From NCBI GenBank assembly GCA_037951165.1, contig JBBDHG010000506.1:86001-150000 (forward strand): DNA of 64,000 bases, read 5' to 3'. The notes below the pieces were generated by a model that was not told the DNA's origin, did no database searches, and saw only the letters and a list, made by a program, of their open reading frames with translations. Below, one piece after another: positions 12,101 to 22,800 of this stretch. This DNA is from Lophius americanus (taxonomy: Eukaryota; Chordata; Actinopteri; Lophiiformes; Lophiidae). The translations under genes were made by a program, and so were the position numbers. Within the stretch, counting starts at the first letter, position 1, and each line of letters starts with the position of its first letter.

Positions 12101-15100
12101 GGACCCACAACTCAACGGCACTCTTTAAAAGGGGTCAGAGCCGACTGTATCTGCTGAGGAGACTGAGGTCTTTTGGAGTGCAGGGGGCGCTCCTGAAGAC
12201 CTTCTTTGACTCTGCAGTCGCCTCGGCCATCTTTTGTGGAGTGGTCTGCTGGGGCAGCAGCATCTCAGCTGCTGACAGGAGGAAACTGGACAAACTGATC
12301 AGGAAGGCCAGTTCGGTCCTGGGATGTCCTCTTGACTCGGTCCAGGAGGTGGGAGACCGGAGAATGATGGCCAAGCTGTCATCTCTCCGGGACAACGTCT
12401 CCCACCCCATGCAGGAAACCATCTCTGCACTGGAGATATCCTTCAGCGACAGACTCCTTCATCCCAAGTGTGTGAAGGAGCGATATCGCCGATCGTTCCT
12501 TCCTGCAGCAGTCAGACTCCACAACCAGCACTGTTAGCAACACACACACCTACACAACTACACACACACTTACACACACACACCTACACAACTACACACA
12601 CACTTACACACACACACCTACACAGCTACACACACACTTACACACACACAACTACACACACACTTACACACACCTACATAACTACACACACACTTACACA
12701 CACATCTACACAACTACACACACACTTACACACACACCTACACACACACTTACACACACACTTACACACACAAACACACACACACACTTACACACACACT
12801 CATACACACAAACACACACACACACACAAACACAGTTATAGGTTATAACCGTGATAGGTTATAACTGTGATAGGTTATAACTATAATAGGTTATAACTGA
12901 TAGGTTATAACTATAATAGGTTATAACTGTTATAAGTGATGTAATAATATTGTTACTACTATAGATTGTAATGTTTGTTTTTTTCTGCGGTTGTTTTCAG
13001 GCCTATTTGGTTTTGCTGTCTCAGCTTCTCGTCATGACAACCGTTGTTGTCGTCTCAACATTTATGTGAGTACACAGAAACTTGAGATTGAACAATATGG
13101 CCGCCACAAGCCTTGTTTGTTTCCACGGAGCAAACCAACAGCAGCGTGGGTAAATGGGGGGAGGGGGGGGGGGGGGGAGGAGGAGAGGGGGCGTAAAGAG
13201 GTTTCACACTGTTTAAAAGGAGACTTGTATTCGGGTCTGTGTGTGTCAGACTTACTGGGCCTCTGCTTCTCACAGCGAACCCGTCAGAACTTTTGTTTGG
13301 ACCAACCGAGTTGTCTGCTGGGCGTCACTGTGAGTCTCCCTCTGTGATGACATCATTGACTTTACACTTCTGCACTTCAATCAGAGTTTTTAACACTAAT
13401 GATTGTGTTTTAGTTCTGTGTACTCCATCACACATCTTGTGCTGTTCTGCTATAAAGGCCCGCGGTGAGTCCGAAAACCAAGTCTGACAAAGAATGTGTG
13501 CAGAACATTCATAGAACTGAATGTAATCTTTTCCTCTTCGTCAGGAGGAGGAGCTTCTGGAACATCGTTCCTCTCGTTGTCTCTGTAAGTCACTCAGATG
13601 CTGACATTGTAAAGAACTCATTTATTTCTATCGTCAGGTCTAAAAGTTATTCTTTCACGTTTATAATCAGACAACCTATTCTGCGTTTTATATTAAATGC
13701 TTTTATTTTGAAACTCTCCGTCACAGGTTTGGAGTTCCTGTGTTATTGAACGGTAGCTTTACAACAAAGACATGTCGTTTTCTTTTGGCGCTTTCGTACG
13801 TTTCAATTCCGTCGCAGTGATTGCTGTCTTCCGGTTGGCCACGCCCACCCGTCACGTGTCCACGCCCCACCAGTGGGGCGCGCCCCGCACACTGAGAAAC
13901 TCCAGGAAGGTAAGCTGGAGGAGTCTGTGATGCGTTCACGCCGACATCACTGCAGAGCAATCACTGCCCTTCATTGTAGATGTGTTCTTCAATGGCGGTG
14001 GCGTCTTTCATCCGGGTAGTGCGGCCTCCAAAGGTGGTTCGGGCGTGGAACAGATACCACAGAAAATCCAGTGGAGTCCAAACCTCCATGTATCAGAACC
14101 GTCCCGGTGGGAACAGGGCGCCCTTCTTAAAATTAGACAGGTGGTTATAATGTTCTGGCTGATCACTGCAATCAAAGACTCTTAACGTTTAGAGTTTGGA
14201 TTTTGTTTTTCGGTGTAACATTTAGTATTTAGATGGTGAGAAATAATTGACTTCTTCAGAAGAAGAAGAACCTGGAGAAGAACCTTCTTCCTCTTCAGAA
14301 GAACCTTCTTCTTCTGAAGAAGATCAGAATGTCGGTGAAGGTTTCTGAGAGCGACAGACATTCATCCTGGTCTCCTCTCTCCTTTCTGGCAGACGCTGAC
14401 TTTGTCCTTCATGACTGGATTCATCACCAGGTGAAGAGAAGACAGAACCTCCGGGTTCTGTTCAGTCGGGGTTCTGGATCCGTCCGGCAGCGGCGCAGCG
14501 GAACCGATCATTTTTACCTCAGTGACATCACATCATGTCATGTGATGTCACTGAGTCTCAATACTTCAATTTTTACTTCTTATACTTCAGGTTTTACTTC
14601 TTATACTTCAGGTTTTACTTCTTATACTTCAGGTTTTACTTCTTATACTCCAGGTTTTACTTCTTATACTTCAGGTTTTACTTCTTATACTTCAGGTTTT
14701 ACTTCTTATACTTCAGGTTTTACTTCTTATACTTCAGGTTTTACTTCTTATACTTCAGGTTTTACTTCTTATACTTCAGGTTTTACTTCTTATACTTCAG
14801 GTTTTACTTCTTATACTTCAGGTTTTACTTCTTATACTTCAGGTTTTACTCTAATAGTTTGTTTTATTCATTGAATAATTTTGGTAAAGATCAGTTGCGT
14901 GTTGTCGCCACTAGGGGGAGCATTATCTCCAACATGAAGGTTCTGGGGTGTGTGGTTCTGGTCTGGCCCAGGTTCAGGGTCTATGAATGGACTGGAGGAG
15001 ATCGTTGTTGTATTTCTCAGATTTTACTCCCCAGGAGAGTTTCTTTGAAGAAGTGGACATAATGAAGACTCTCCTCTTTAGTTACTACGACACCAAATCC

Positions 15101-16863
15101 GTCTTTCTGGCTCTGGGCATCACGGCCTTCATCTTCATCGCCGTCACCGTCTTCTGCTTCCAGACGAAGGTCAGACGTTTGTCCGCGACCTTCAGCTTCA
15201 CGCCGCTGCTGCCTGTTTTCACGCCGCGGCTCTTATTTTCACGGGTGTCGGCGTTTTCTCCTTCCAGGTGAACTTCACCGATCACCAGCTCCTCCTCTAC
15301 GTCCCCGGGGTCACGGTCCTTGTTACGGGCCTCATCGCCACCATCGTGTTGTCCTTCCAATACGTGAGTTTCTCCTCCTTCCCCGGCCTCCTCATGTTTC
15401 TCCTCCTTCCCGGTCTCCTCCTGTTTTTCCTCATTCACCAGTCTCCTCATGTTTCTCCTCCTTCACCGGTCTCCTCACGTTTCTCCTCCTTCCCCGGTCT
15501 CCTCACGTTTCTCCTCCTTCACCGGTATCCTCACGTTTCTACTCCTTCCCCGGTCTCCTCACGAATCTCCTCCTTCACCGGTCTCCTCACGTTTCTCCTC
15601 CTTTACCGGTCTCCTCACGTTTCTCCTCCTTCCTGGTCTTCTCCTGTTTTTCCTCATTCACCAGTCTCCTCACGTTTCTCCTCCTTCACCGGTCTCCTCA
15701 CGTTTCTCCTCCTTCACCGGTCTCCTCACGTTTCTCCTCCTTCACCGGTCTCCTCACGTTTCTCCTCCTTCACCGGTCTCCTCACGTTTCTCCTCCTTCC
15801 CCGGTCTCCTCACGAATCTCCTCCTTCCCCGGTCTCCTCACGAATGTCCTCGTTCACCGGTCTCCTCACGAATCTCCTCGTTAACCGGTGTCCTCACGTT
15901 TCTCCTCCTTCCACGGTCTCCTCACGAATCTCCTCCTTCCCCGGTCTCCTCACGAATCTCCTCCTTCACCAGTCTCCTCACGTTTCTCCTCCTTCCCCGG
16001 TCTCCTCACGTTTCTCCTCCTTCCCCGGTCTCCTCACGTTTCTCCTCCTTCCCGGTCTCCTCCTGTTTTTCCTCATTCACCAGTCTCCTCCTGTTTTCTC
16101 ATTCACCAGTCTCCTCACGAATCTCCTCCTTCACCAGTCTCCTCACGTTTCTCCTCCTTCACCAGTCTCCTCATGTTTCTCCTCCTTCACCAGTCTCCTC
16201 ATGTTTCTCCTCCTTCACCAGTCTCCTCATGTTTCTCTTCCTTCACCAGTCTCCTCACGTTTCTCGTCCTTCACCAGTCTCCTCCTTCACCAGTCTCCTC
16301 ATGTTTCTCCTCCTTCACCAGTCTCCTCATGTTTCTCCTCCTTCACCAGTCTCCTCACGTTTCTCCTCTTTCACCAGTCTCCTCCTTCACCAGTCTCCTC
16401 ATGTTTCTCCTCCTTCACCAGTCTCCTCATGTTTCTCCTCCTTCACCAGTCTCCTCACGTTTCCCCTCTTTCACCAGTCTCCTCCTTCACCAGTCTCCTC
16501 ATGTTTCTCCTCCTTCACCAGTCTCCTCATGTTTCTCCTCCTTCACCAGTCTCCTCATGTTTCTCCTCCTTCTGAGGATCTAAAGACCGTTTGTCGTTGC
16601 AGATCCAGTGGCTCCACATTCTTTACGCAGCTATCGGAGCCGCAGCTTTCACAACGGTGAGTATTTGTATTTGTGTAAAACTCGATGAAAGTGACGTGGG
16701 AAGTTTTTTACGTTTTTTTTTTTCTGTCTCGTAGTTCTTGGCGTTCCAAACGCAGCTTCTGAAAGGAAACAGGAAGAAGTCCATCAGTCCGGAGGAATAC
16801 GTCGTCTTATTCCTATTCCTGCTGCACATCATCGGTGCCTCGGCCAACCAACCCCAACCATGA
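3187..16863 (+). CDS. tmbim1: Transmembrane BAX inhibitor motif protein 1 (Lifeguard 3 family), 11 coding exons
   Basis: Coding exons: 3187-3403, 7470-7537, 13001-13065, 13276-13329, 13414-13464, 13545-13584, 14393-14430, 15082-15169, 15268-15363, 16603-16656, 16735-16863. Phases agree throughout and give 299 aa. The start is the ATG just inside the first exon. The protein has a Pro-rich cytosolic N-terminus (about residues 1-80), then the multi-pass TMBIM domain, with ITSYYDTKSVFLALGITA, CFQTKVNFT and IQWLHILYAAIGAAAF as family landmarks. Known family role: seven-helix endolysosomal/Golgi membrane proteins that modulate calcium leak and Fas-mediated death. The closest resemblance is TMBIM1, supported by the neighbouring pnkd on the opposite strand, as in mammals. 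Oddities: the usual Asp in the DTQL motif is Gln (AFQTQLL), and the final helix is shortened, lacking its Asp segment. The stop codon lies at the first unit of an 11-bp array. Four introns carry minisatellites. The middle exons are short and were placed by hand. Confidence 0.85.
3404..4488 (+). other. tmbim1 intron 1, left part
   Basis: Unique intronic sequence after the GTGAGT donor at 3404. It is rich in GCTAGC and TTAGC words around 4020-4300. No coding exon or known element was recognised. Confidence 0.5.
4489..6752. repeat. 25-bp minisatellite, about 90 copies, in tmbim1 intron 1
   Basis: The unit is about TGGAGGAGGTGATGGGAGG plus ACAGYG; GGGAGG/GTGAGG and AGTG/AGCG are the main variants. 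Because 25 is not a multiple of 3 and no frame of the reverse strand contains a stop, a 762-codon antisense frame stays open. It is an artefact of the repeat. Rare variants (GTAAGG at 4641 and 5290, ACGG at 4935 and 5584, TGGAAG at 5091 and 5740) recur exactly 649 bp apart, showing block duplication. One unit is inverted (see 5939-5977). Confidence 0.95.
5939..5977. repeat. Perfect 15-bp inverted repeat inside the 25-bp array
   Basis: GTGGAGGAGGTGATG (5939-5953) is followed after 9 bases by its exact reverse complement CATCACCTCCTCCAC (5963-5977). This is the only place in the array where a unit is inverted. It probably arose by template switching, and it could form a hairpin. Confidence 0.9.
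6753..7469 (+). other. tmbim1 intron 1, right part
   Basis: Unique sequence between the 25-bp array and coding exon 2. The notable item is a tandem pair of perfect palindromes at 7115-7151. No exon was recognised. Confidence 0.5.
7115..7151. repeat. Two tandem perfect 18-bp palindromes
   Basis: GTAAATACCGGTATTTAC occurs at 7115-7132 and again at 7134-7151, one base apart, followed by a further half copy. Each copy equals its own reverse complement. Confidence 0.9.
7556..11505. repeat. 16-bp minisatellite (ATAGGTTATAACTATA), tmbim1 intron 2
   Basis: About 245 copies with AAC/TAC, AAGTT/AGGTT, GTAAT and CCTTAAT variants. Marker variants recur 1344 bp apart (84 units): a GATTAT unit at 8681 and 10025, and an ATGATAGG unit at 9091 and 10435. 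The latter recurs again at 10771 (21 units on). The array therefore grew by large block duplications as well as single-unit slippage. The same repeat resumes at 12835-12934 beyond a LINE fragment. Confidence 0.95.
11506..12537 (+). mobile_element. 5'-truncated non-LTR retrotransposon, reverse-transcriptase fragment (CR1/L2/Rex1 group)
   Basis: An open frame from 11512 to the stop ending at 12537 (341 aa) encodes the palm-to-thumb part of a jockey-superfamily reverse transcriptase. Visible landmarks are a degenerate motif A (RIRFFDFSNTIQP), GVPQGTVLAPFLFTLYTADF, the catalytic box KFSDDSAIV, YKYLGVHLNNKL, and the C-terminal RYRRSFLPAAVRL. The endonuclease and fingers are missing, so this is a dead 5'-truncated copy. 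In related elements motif A usually reads FFDFSSAFNTIQ; here three residues are missing, which would disable the enzyme. It is flanked on both sides by the 16-bp array and is in the same orientation as tmbim1. Clade assignment is from memory of motif style, not a search. Confidence 0.85.
12538..12834. repeat. CA-rich minisatellite at the LINE 3' end
   Basis: Imperfect (CA)n carrying CCTACACAACTACA and CTTACACACA blocks, directly after the LINE stop codon and directly before the 16-bp array resumes. It is probably the expanded 3' tail of the LINE. Confidence 0.8.
12835..12934. repeat. Resumed 16-bp minisatellite, right flank of the LINE
   Basis: Six to seven copies of the TAGGTTATAAC unit as in 7556-11505, with GTGATAGG variants not common on the left side. 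The LINE plus CA tract therefore sits inside the array. Confidence 0.9.
13156..13192 (+). repeat. G-rich tract in tmbim1 intron 3
   Basis: Runs of 5 to about 15 consecutive G separated by single A or AGGA, on the transcribed-sense strand. Such a tract can form quadruplex structures. This is a sequence property only. Confidence 0.7.
14138..14166 (+). repeat. Dispersed repeat end (GGTTATAATGTTCTGGCTGA), copy 1
   Basis: The CAGGTGG...CTGATCAC segment in tmbim1 intron 6 matches 40012-40041 in the same orientation and 37585-37613 in the opposite one. It is a small dispersed family of unknown class. Confidence 0.6.
14251..14322. repeat. Nested inverted repeat in tmbim1 intron 6
   Basis: CTTCTTCAGAAGAAGAAG (14251-14268) pairs perfectly with CTTCTTCTTCTGAAGAAG (14305-14322). 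An inner GAAGAACCTTCTTC extends the fold. It is a purine/pyrimidine-rich potential hairpin about 70 bp upstream of exon 7. Confidence 0.8.
14518..14555. repeat. Perfect 16-bp inverted repeat next to a minisatellite
   Basis: CTCAGTGACATCACAT (14518-14533) and its exact reverse complement (14540-14555) are separated by 6 bases. The 21-bp array starts about 10 bases further on. Confidence 0.9.
14566..14852. repeat. 21-bp minisatellite, about 13 copies, tmbim1 intron 7
   Basis: The unit TTTTACTTCTTATACTTCAGG is nearly invariant. One copy has CTCC for CTTC near 14648. The 21-bp period keeps two forward frames open, giving TSYTSGF and YFLYFRF heptads. These are artefacts. Confidence 0.95.
15364..16575. 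repeat. 28-bp pyrimidine minisatellite filling tmbim1 intron 9
   Basis: The unit is roughly TCTCCTCACGTTTCTCCTCC followed by TTCACCGG; CCCCGG, ACCAGT and GAATCTCC variants zone from left to right. It begins at the donor site (GTGAGTTTCTCCTCC) and stops 27 bp before the acceptor, so nearly the whole 1239-bp intron is array. Open frames of 231-435 codons across it are repeat artefacts, although one is fused in frame to exon 9. Confidence 0.95.
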
Positions 16864-19800
16864 GTACACGACCAGTACACGACCAGTACACGACCAGTAC
16901 ACGACCAGTACACGACCAGTACACGACCAGTACACGACCAGTACACGGCCAGTACACGACCAGTACACGACCAGCACACGACCAGTACACGACCGGCACA
17001 TGACCGGTACACCACCGGTACACGACCAGTACACGACCAGTACACGACCAGTACACGACCAGTACACGACCAGCGCGTGACCAGTACACGACCAGCACAC
17101 GACCGGTACACGACCGGCACATGGCCGGTACACCACCGGTACACGACCAGTACAAGACCGGTACACGACCGGTACACCACCAGTACACCACCAGTACACG
17201 ACCGGTACACGACCGGTACATGACCGGTACACGACCGGTACACCACCGGTACACCACCGGTACACCACCAGTACACCACCAGTACACCACCAGTACACCA
17301 CCAGTACACCACCATTACACGAGTACATGACCAGTACATGGCCAGTACACGACCAGTACACGAGTACACGACCAGTACACGAGTACACGACCAGTACACG
17401 AGTACATGACCAGTACACAAGTACATGACCAGTACATAACCAGTACACGACCAGTACACGAGTACATGACCAGTACACGACCATTACACGACCAGTAAAT
17501 AACCAGTACAAGAGTACATGACCAGTACATGACCAGTACACGAGTACATGACCAGTACACGAGTACATGACCAGTACACAAGTACATGACCAGTACATAA
17601 CCAGTACACGACCAGTACACGAGTACATGACCAGTACACGACCATTACACGACCAGTACATAACCAGTACAAGAGTACATGACCAGTACATGACCAGTAC
17701 ACGAGTACATGACCAGTACACGAGTGCATGACCAGTAAATGACCAGTACACGACCGACCAGGAGTACACGACCAGTACACGACCAGTACATGAGTACATG
17801 AAAAGTACACGAGTATATGACCAGTACATGACCAGAACACGACCGACCAGGAGTACATGACAAGTACACGGCCGACCAGGAGTACAGGATGAGTACACGA
17901 CCGACTACAAATAGATGACGAGTACATGACGAGTACACGACAAGTACACGACGAATAGACAACGAGTACACGACGAGTTTATGACGAGTATATGACGAGT
18001 TTATGACGAGTATATGACGAGTTTATGACGAGTATATGACGAGTATATGACGAGTATATGACGAGTTTATGACGAGTTTATGACGAGTATATGACGAGTA
18101 CACGACGAGTACACGACGAGTATATGACGAGTTTATGACGAGTATATGACGAGTATATGACGAGTATATGACGAGTTTATGACGAGTATATGACGAGTTT
18201 ATGACGAGTATATGACGAGTATATGACGAGTATATGACGAGTATATGACGAGTTTATGACGAGTATATGACGAGTTTATGACGAGTACACGACGAGTACA
18301 CGACGCGTTTATGACGCGTTTATGACGAGTATATGACGAGTATATGACGAGTATATGACGAGTATATGACGCGTTTATGACGAGTATATGACGAGTATAT
18401 GACGAGTATATGACGAGTTTATGACGAGTATATGACGAGTTTATGACGAGTACACGACGAGTACACGACGAGTACACGACGAGTACACGACGCGTTTATG
18501 ACGAGTTTATGACGAGTATATGACGAGTTTATGACGAGTTTATGACGAGTATATGACGAGTTTATGACGAGTACACGACGAGTACACGACGCGTTTATGA
18601 CGCGTTTATGACGAGTATATGACGAGTATATGACGAGTATATGACGAGTATATGACGAGTTTATGACGAGTATATGACGAGTTTATGACGAGTTTATGAC
18701 GAGTACACGACGAGTACACGACGAGTACACGACGCGTTTATGACGCGTTTATGACGAGTATATGACGAGTATAAGACGAGTATATGACGCGTTTATGACG
18801 AGTATATGACGAGTATATGACGAGTTTATGACGAGTATATGACGAGTTTATGACGCGTTTATGACGCGTTTATGACGAGTATATGACGAGTATATGACGA
18901 GTTTATGACGAGTATATGACGAGTATATGACGAGTATATGACGCGTTTATGACGCGTTTATGACGAGTATATGACGAGTATATGACGCGTTTATGACGAG
19001 TATATGACGAGTATATGACGAGTTTATGACGAGTATATGACGAGTTTATGACGAGTATATGACGAGTATATGACGAGTATATGACGAGTATATGACGAGT
19101 TTATGACGAGTATATGACGAGTATATGACGAGTATATGACGAGTATAAGACGAGTATATGACGAGTATATGACGCGTTTATGACGAGTATATGACGAGTT
19201 TATGACGAGTATATGACGAGTTTATGACGAGTTTATGACGAGTATATGACGAGTATATGACGAGTTTATGACGAGTATATGACGAGTTTATGACGAGTAT
19301 ATGACGCGTTTATGACGAGTATATGACGAGTATATGACGAGTATATGACGAGTATATGACGAGTATATGACGAGTATAAGACGAGTATATGACGAGTATA
19401 TGACGAGTTTATGACGAGTATATGACGAGTATATGACGAGTTTATGACGAGTTTATGACGAGTTTATGACGAGTATATGACGAGTTTATGACGAGTATAT
19501 GACGAGTTTATGACGAGTTTATGACGAGTACACGACGAGTTTATGACGAGTTTATGACGAGTATATGACGAGTACACGACGAGTATATGACGCGTTTATG
19601 ACGAGTATATGACGAGTTTATGACGAGTTTATGACGAGTATATGACGAGTTTATGACGAGTATATGACGAGTATATGACGAGTACACGACGAGTTTATGA
19701 CGAGTATATGACGAGTATATGACGAGTTTATGACGAGTACACGACGAGTTTATGACGAGTATATGACGCGTTTATGACGAGTATATGACGAGTTTATGAC

Positions 19801-22800
19801 GAGTTTATGACGAGTATATGACGAGTTTATGACGAGTATATGACGAGTATATGACGAGTTTATGACGAGTACACGACGAGTTTATGACGAGTATATGACG
19901 AGTTTATGACGAGTACACGACGAGTTTATGACGAGTATATGACGAGTATATGACGAGTTTATGACGAGTATATGACGAGTTTATGACGAGTATATGACGC
20001 ATTTATGACGAGTATATGACGAGTATATGACGAGTATATGACGAGTATAAGACGAGTATATGACGAGTATATGACGAGTTTATGACGAGTATATGACGAG
20101 TATATGACGAGTTTATGACGAGTTTATGACGAGTACACGACGAGTTTATGACGAGTATATGACGAGTATATGACGAGTTTATGACGAGTATATGACGAGT
20201 TTATGACGAGTATATGACGCGTTTATGACGAGTATATGACGAGTATATGACGAGTATATGACGAGTATAAGACGAGTATATGACGAGTATATGACGAGTT
20301 TATGACGAGTATATGACGAGTATATGACGAGTTTATGACGAGTTTATGACGAGTATATGACGAGTTTATGACGAGTATATGACGAGTATATGACGAGTTT
20401 ATGACGAGTTTATGACGAGTATATGACGAGTATATGACGAGTTTATGACGAGTATATGACGAGTATATGACGAGTATATGACGAGTATATGACGAGTTTA
20501 TGACGAGTTTATGACGAGTATATGACGAGTTTATGACTAGTACACGACGAGTTTATGACGAGTATATGACGAGTTTATGACGAGTATATGACGAGTATAT
20601 GACGAGTATATGACGAGTTTATGACGAGTATATGACGAGTATATGACGAGTTTATGACGAGTTTATGACGAGTATATGACGAGTATATGACGAGTTTATG
20701 ACGAGTTTATGACGAGTACACGACGAGTTTATGACGAGTACACGACGAGTTTATGACGAGTATATGACGAGTATATGACGCGTTTATGACGAGTATATGA
20801 CGAGTATATGACGAGTTTATGACGAGTATATGACGAGTTTATGACGAGTATATGACGAGTATATGACGAGTTTATGACGAGTATATGACGAGTACACGAC
20901 GAGTTTATGACGAGTACACGACGAGTTTATGACGAGTACACGACGCGTTTATGACGCGTTTATGACGAGTATATGACGCGTTTATGACGAGTATATGACG
21001 AGTTTATGACGAGTTTATGACGAGTATATGACGAGTATATGACGCGTTTATGACGAGTATATGACGAGTATATGACGCGTTTATGACGAGTTTATGACGA
21101 GTATATGACGAGTACACGACGAGTACACGACGCGTTTATGACGCGTTTATGACGAGTATATGACGCGTTTATGACGAGTATATGACGAGTTTATGACGAG
21201 TATATGACGAGTATATGACGCGTTTATGACGAGTATATGACGAGTTTATGACGAGTATATGACGAGTACACGACGCGTTTATGACGAGTATATGACGCGT
21301 TTATGACGAGTATATGACGAGTTTATGACGAGTATATGACGAGTATATGACGCGTTTATGACGAGTTTATGACGAGTATATGACGCGTTTATGACGAGTT
21401 TATGACGAGTATATGACGAGTACACGACGAGTACACGACGCGTTTATGACGACTATATGACGAGTTTATGACGAGTATATGACGAGTTTATGACGAGTAT
21501 ATGACGAGTTTATGACGAGTACACGACGAGTTTATGACGAGTATATGACGCGTTTATGACGAGTATATGACGAGTTTATGACGAGTTTATGACGAGTATA
21601 TGACGAGTTTATGACGAGTATATGACGAGTATATGACGAGTTTATGACGAGTATATGACGAGTTTATGACGAGTATATGACGAGTTTATGACGAGTATAT
21701 GACGAGTATATGACGAGTTTATGACGAGTATATGACGAGTTTATGACGAGTATATGACGAGTTTATGACGAGTATATGACGAGTATATGACGAGTATATG
21801 ACGAGTTTATGACGAGTATATGACGAGTTTATGACTAGTACACGACGAGTTTATGACGAGTATATGACGAGTACACGACGAGTTTATGACGAGTATATGA
21901 CGCGTTTATGACGAGTATATGACGAGTTTATGACGAGTTTATGACGAGTATATGACGAGTTTATGACGAGTTTATGACGAGTATATGACGAGTTTATGAC
22001 GAGTATATGACGAGTTTATGACGAGTATATGACGAGTATATGACGAGTTTATGACGAGTATATGACGAGTTTATGACGAGTATATGACGAGTATATGACG
22101 AGTATATGACGAGTATATGACGAGTTTATGACGAGTTTATGACGAGTATATGACGAGTTTATGACTAGTACACGACGAGTTTATGACGAGTATATGACGA
22201 GTATATGACGAGTATATGACGAGTATATGACGAGTTTATGACGAGTATATGACGAGTATATGACGAGTTTATGACTAGTACACGACGAGTTTATGACGAG
22301 TTTATGACGAGTATATGACGAGTTTATGACGAGTATATGACGAGTTTATGACGAGTTTATGACGAGTATATGACGAGTTTATGACGAGTTTATGACGAGT
22401 ATATGACGAGTTTATGACGAGTATATGACGAGTTTATGACGAGTATATGACGAGTATATGACGAGTTTATGACGAGTATATGACGAGTTTATGACGAGTA
22501 TATGACGAGTATATGACGAGTATATGACGAGTATATGACGAGTATATGACGAGTTTATGACGAGTTTATGACGAGTATATGACGAGTTTATGACTAGTAC
22601 ACGACGAGTTTATGACGAGTATATGACGAGTATATGACGAGTATATGACGAGTATATGACGAGTTTATGACGAGTATATGACGAGTATATGACGAGTATA
22701 TGACGAGTATATGACGAGTTTATGACGAGTATATGACGAGTTTATGACGAGTTTATGACGAGTACACGACGAGTACACGACGAGTACACGACGCGTTTAT

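Noticed and set aside
15268..16660. Forward open frames of 403 and 435 codons fused to tmbim1 exon 9
   Set aside because: They read through the donor site into the 28-bp intronic array. The family requires splicing to IQWLHILYAAIG at 16603.
16623..17971. Reverse open frames rich in VLVMYWSCTG
   Set aside because: Translations of the 11-bp array. They are periodic and overlap real tmbim1 exons on the other strand.
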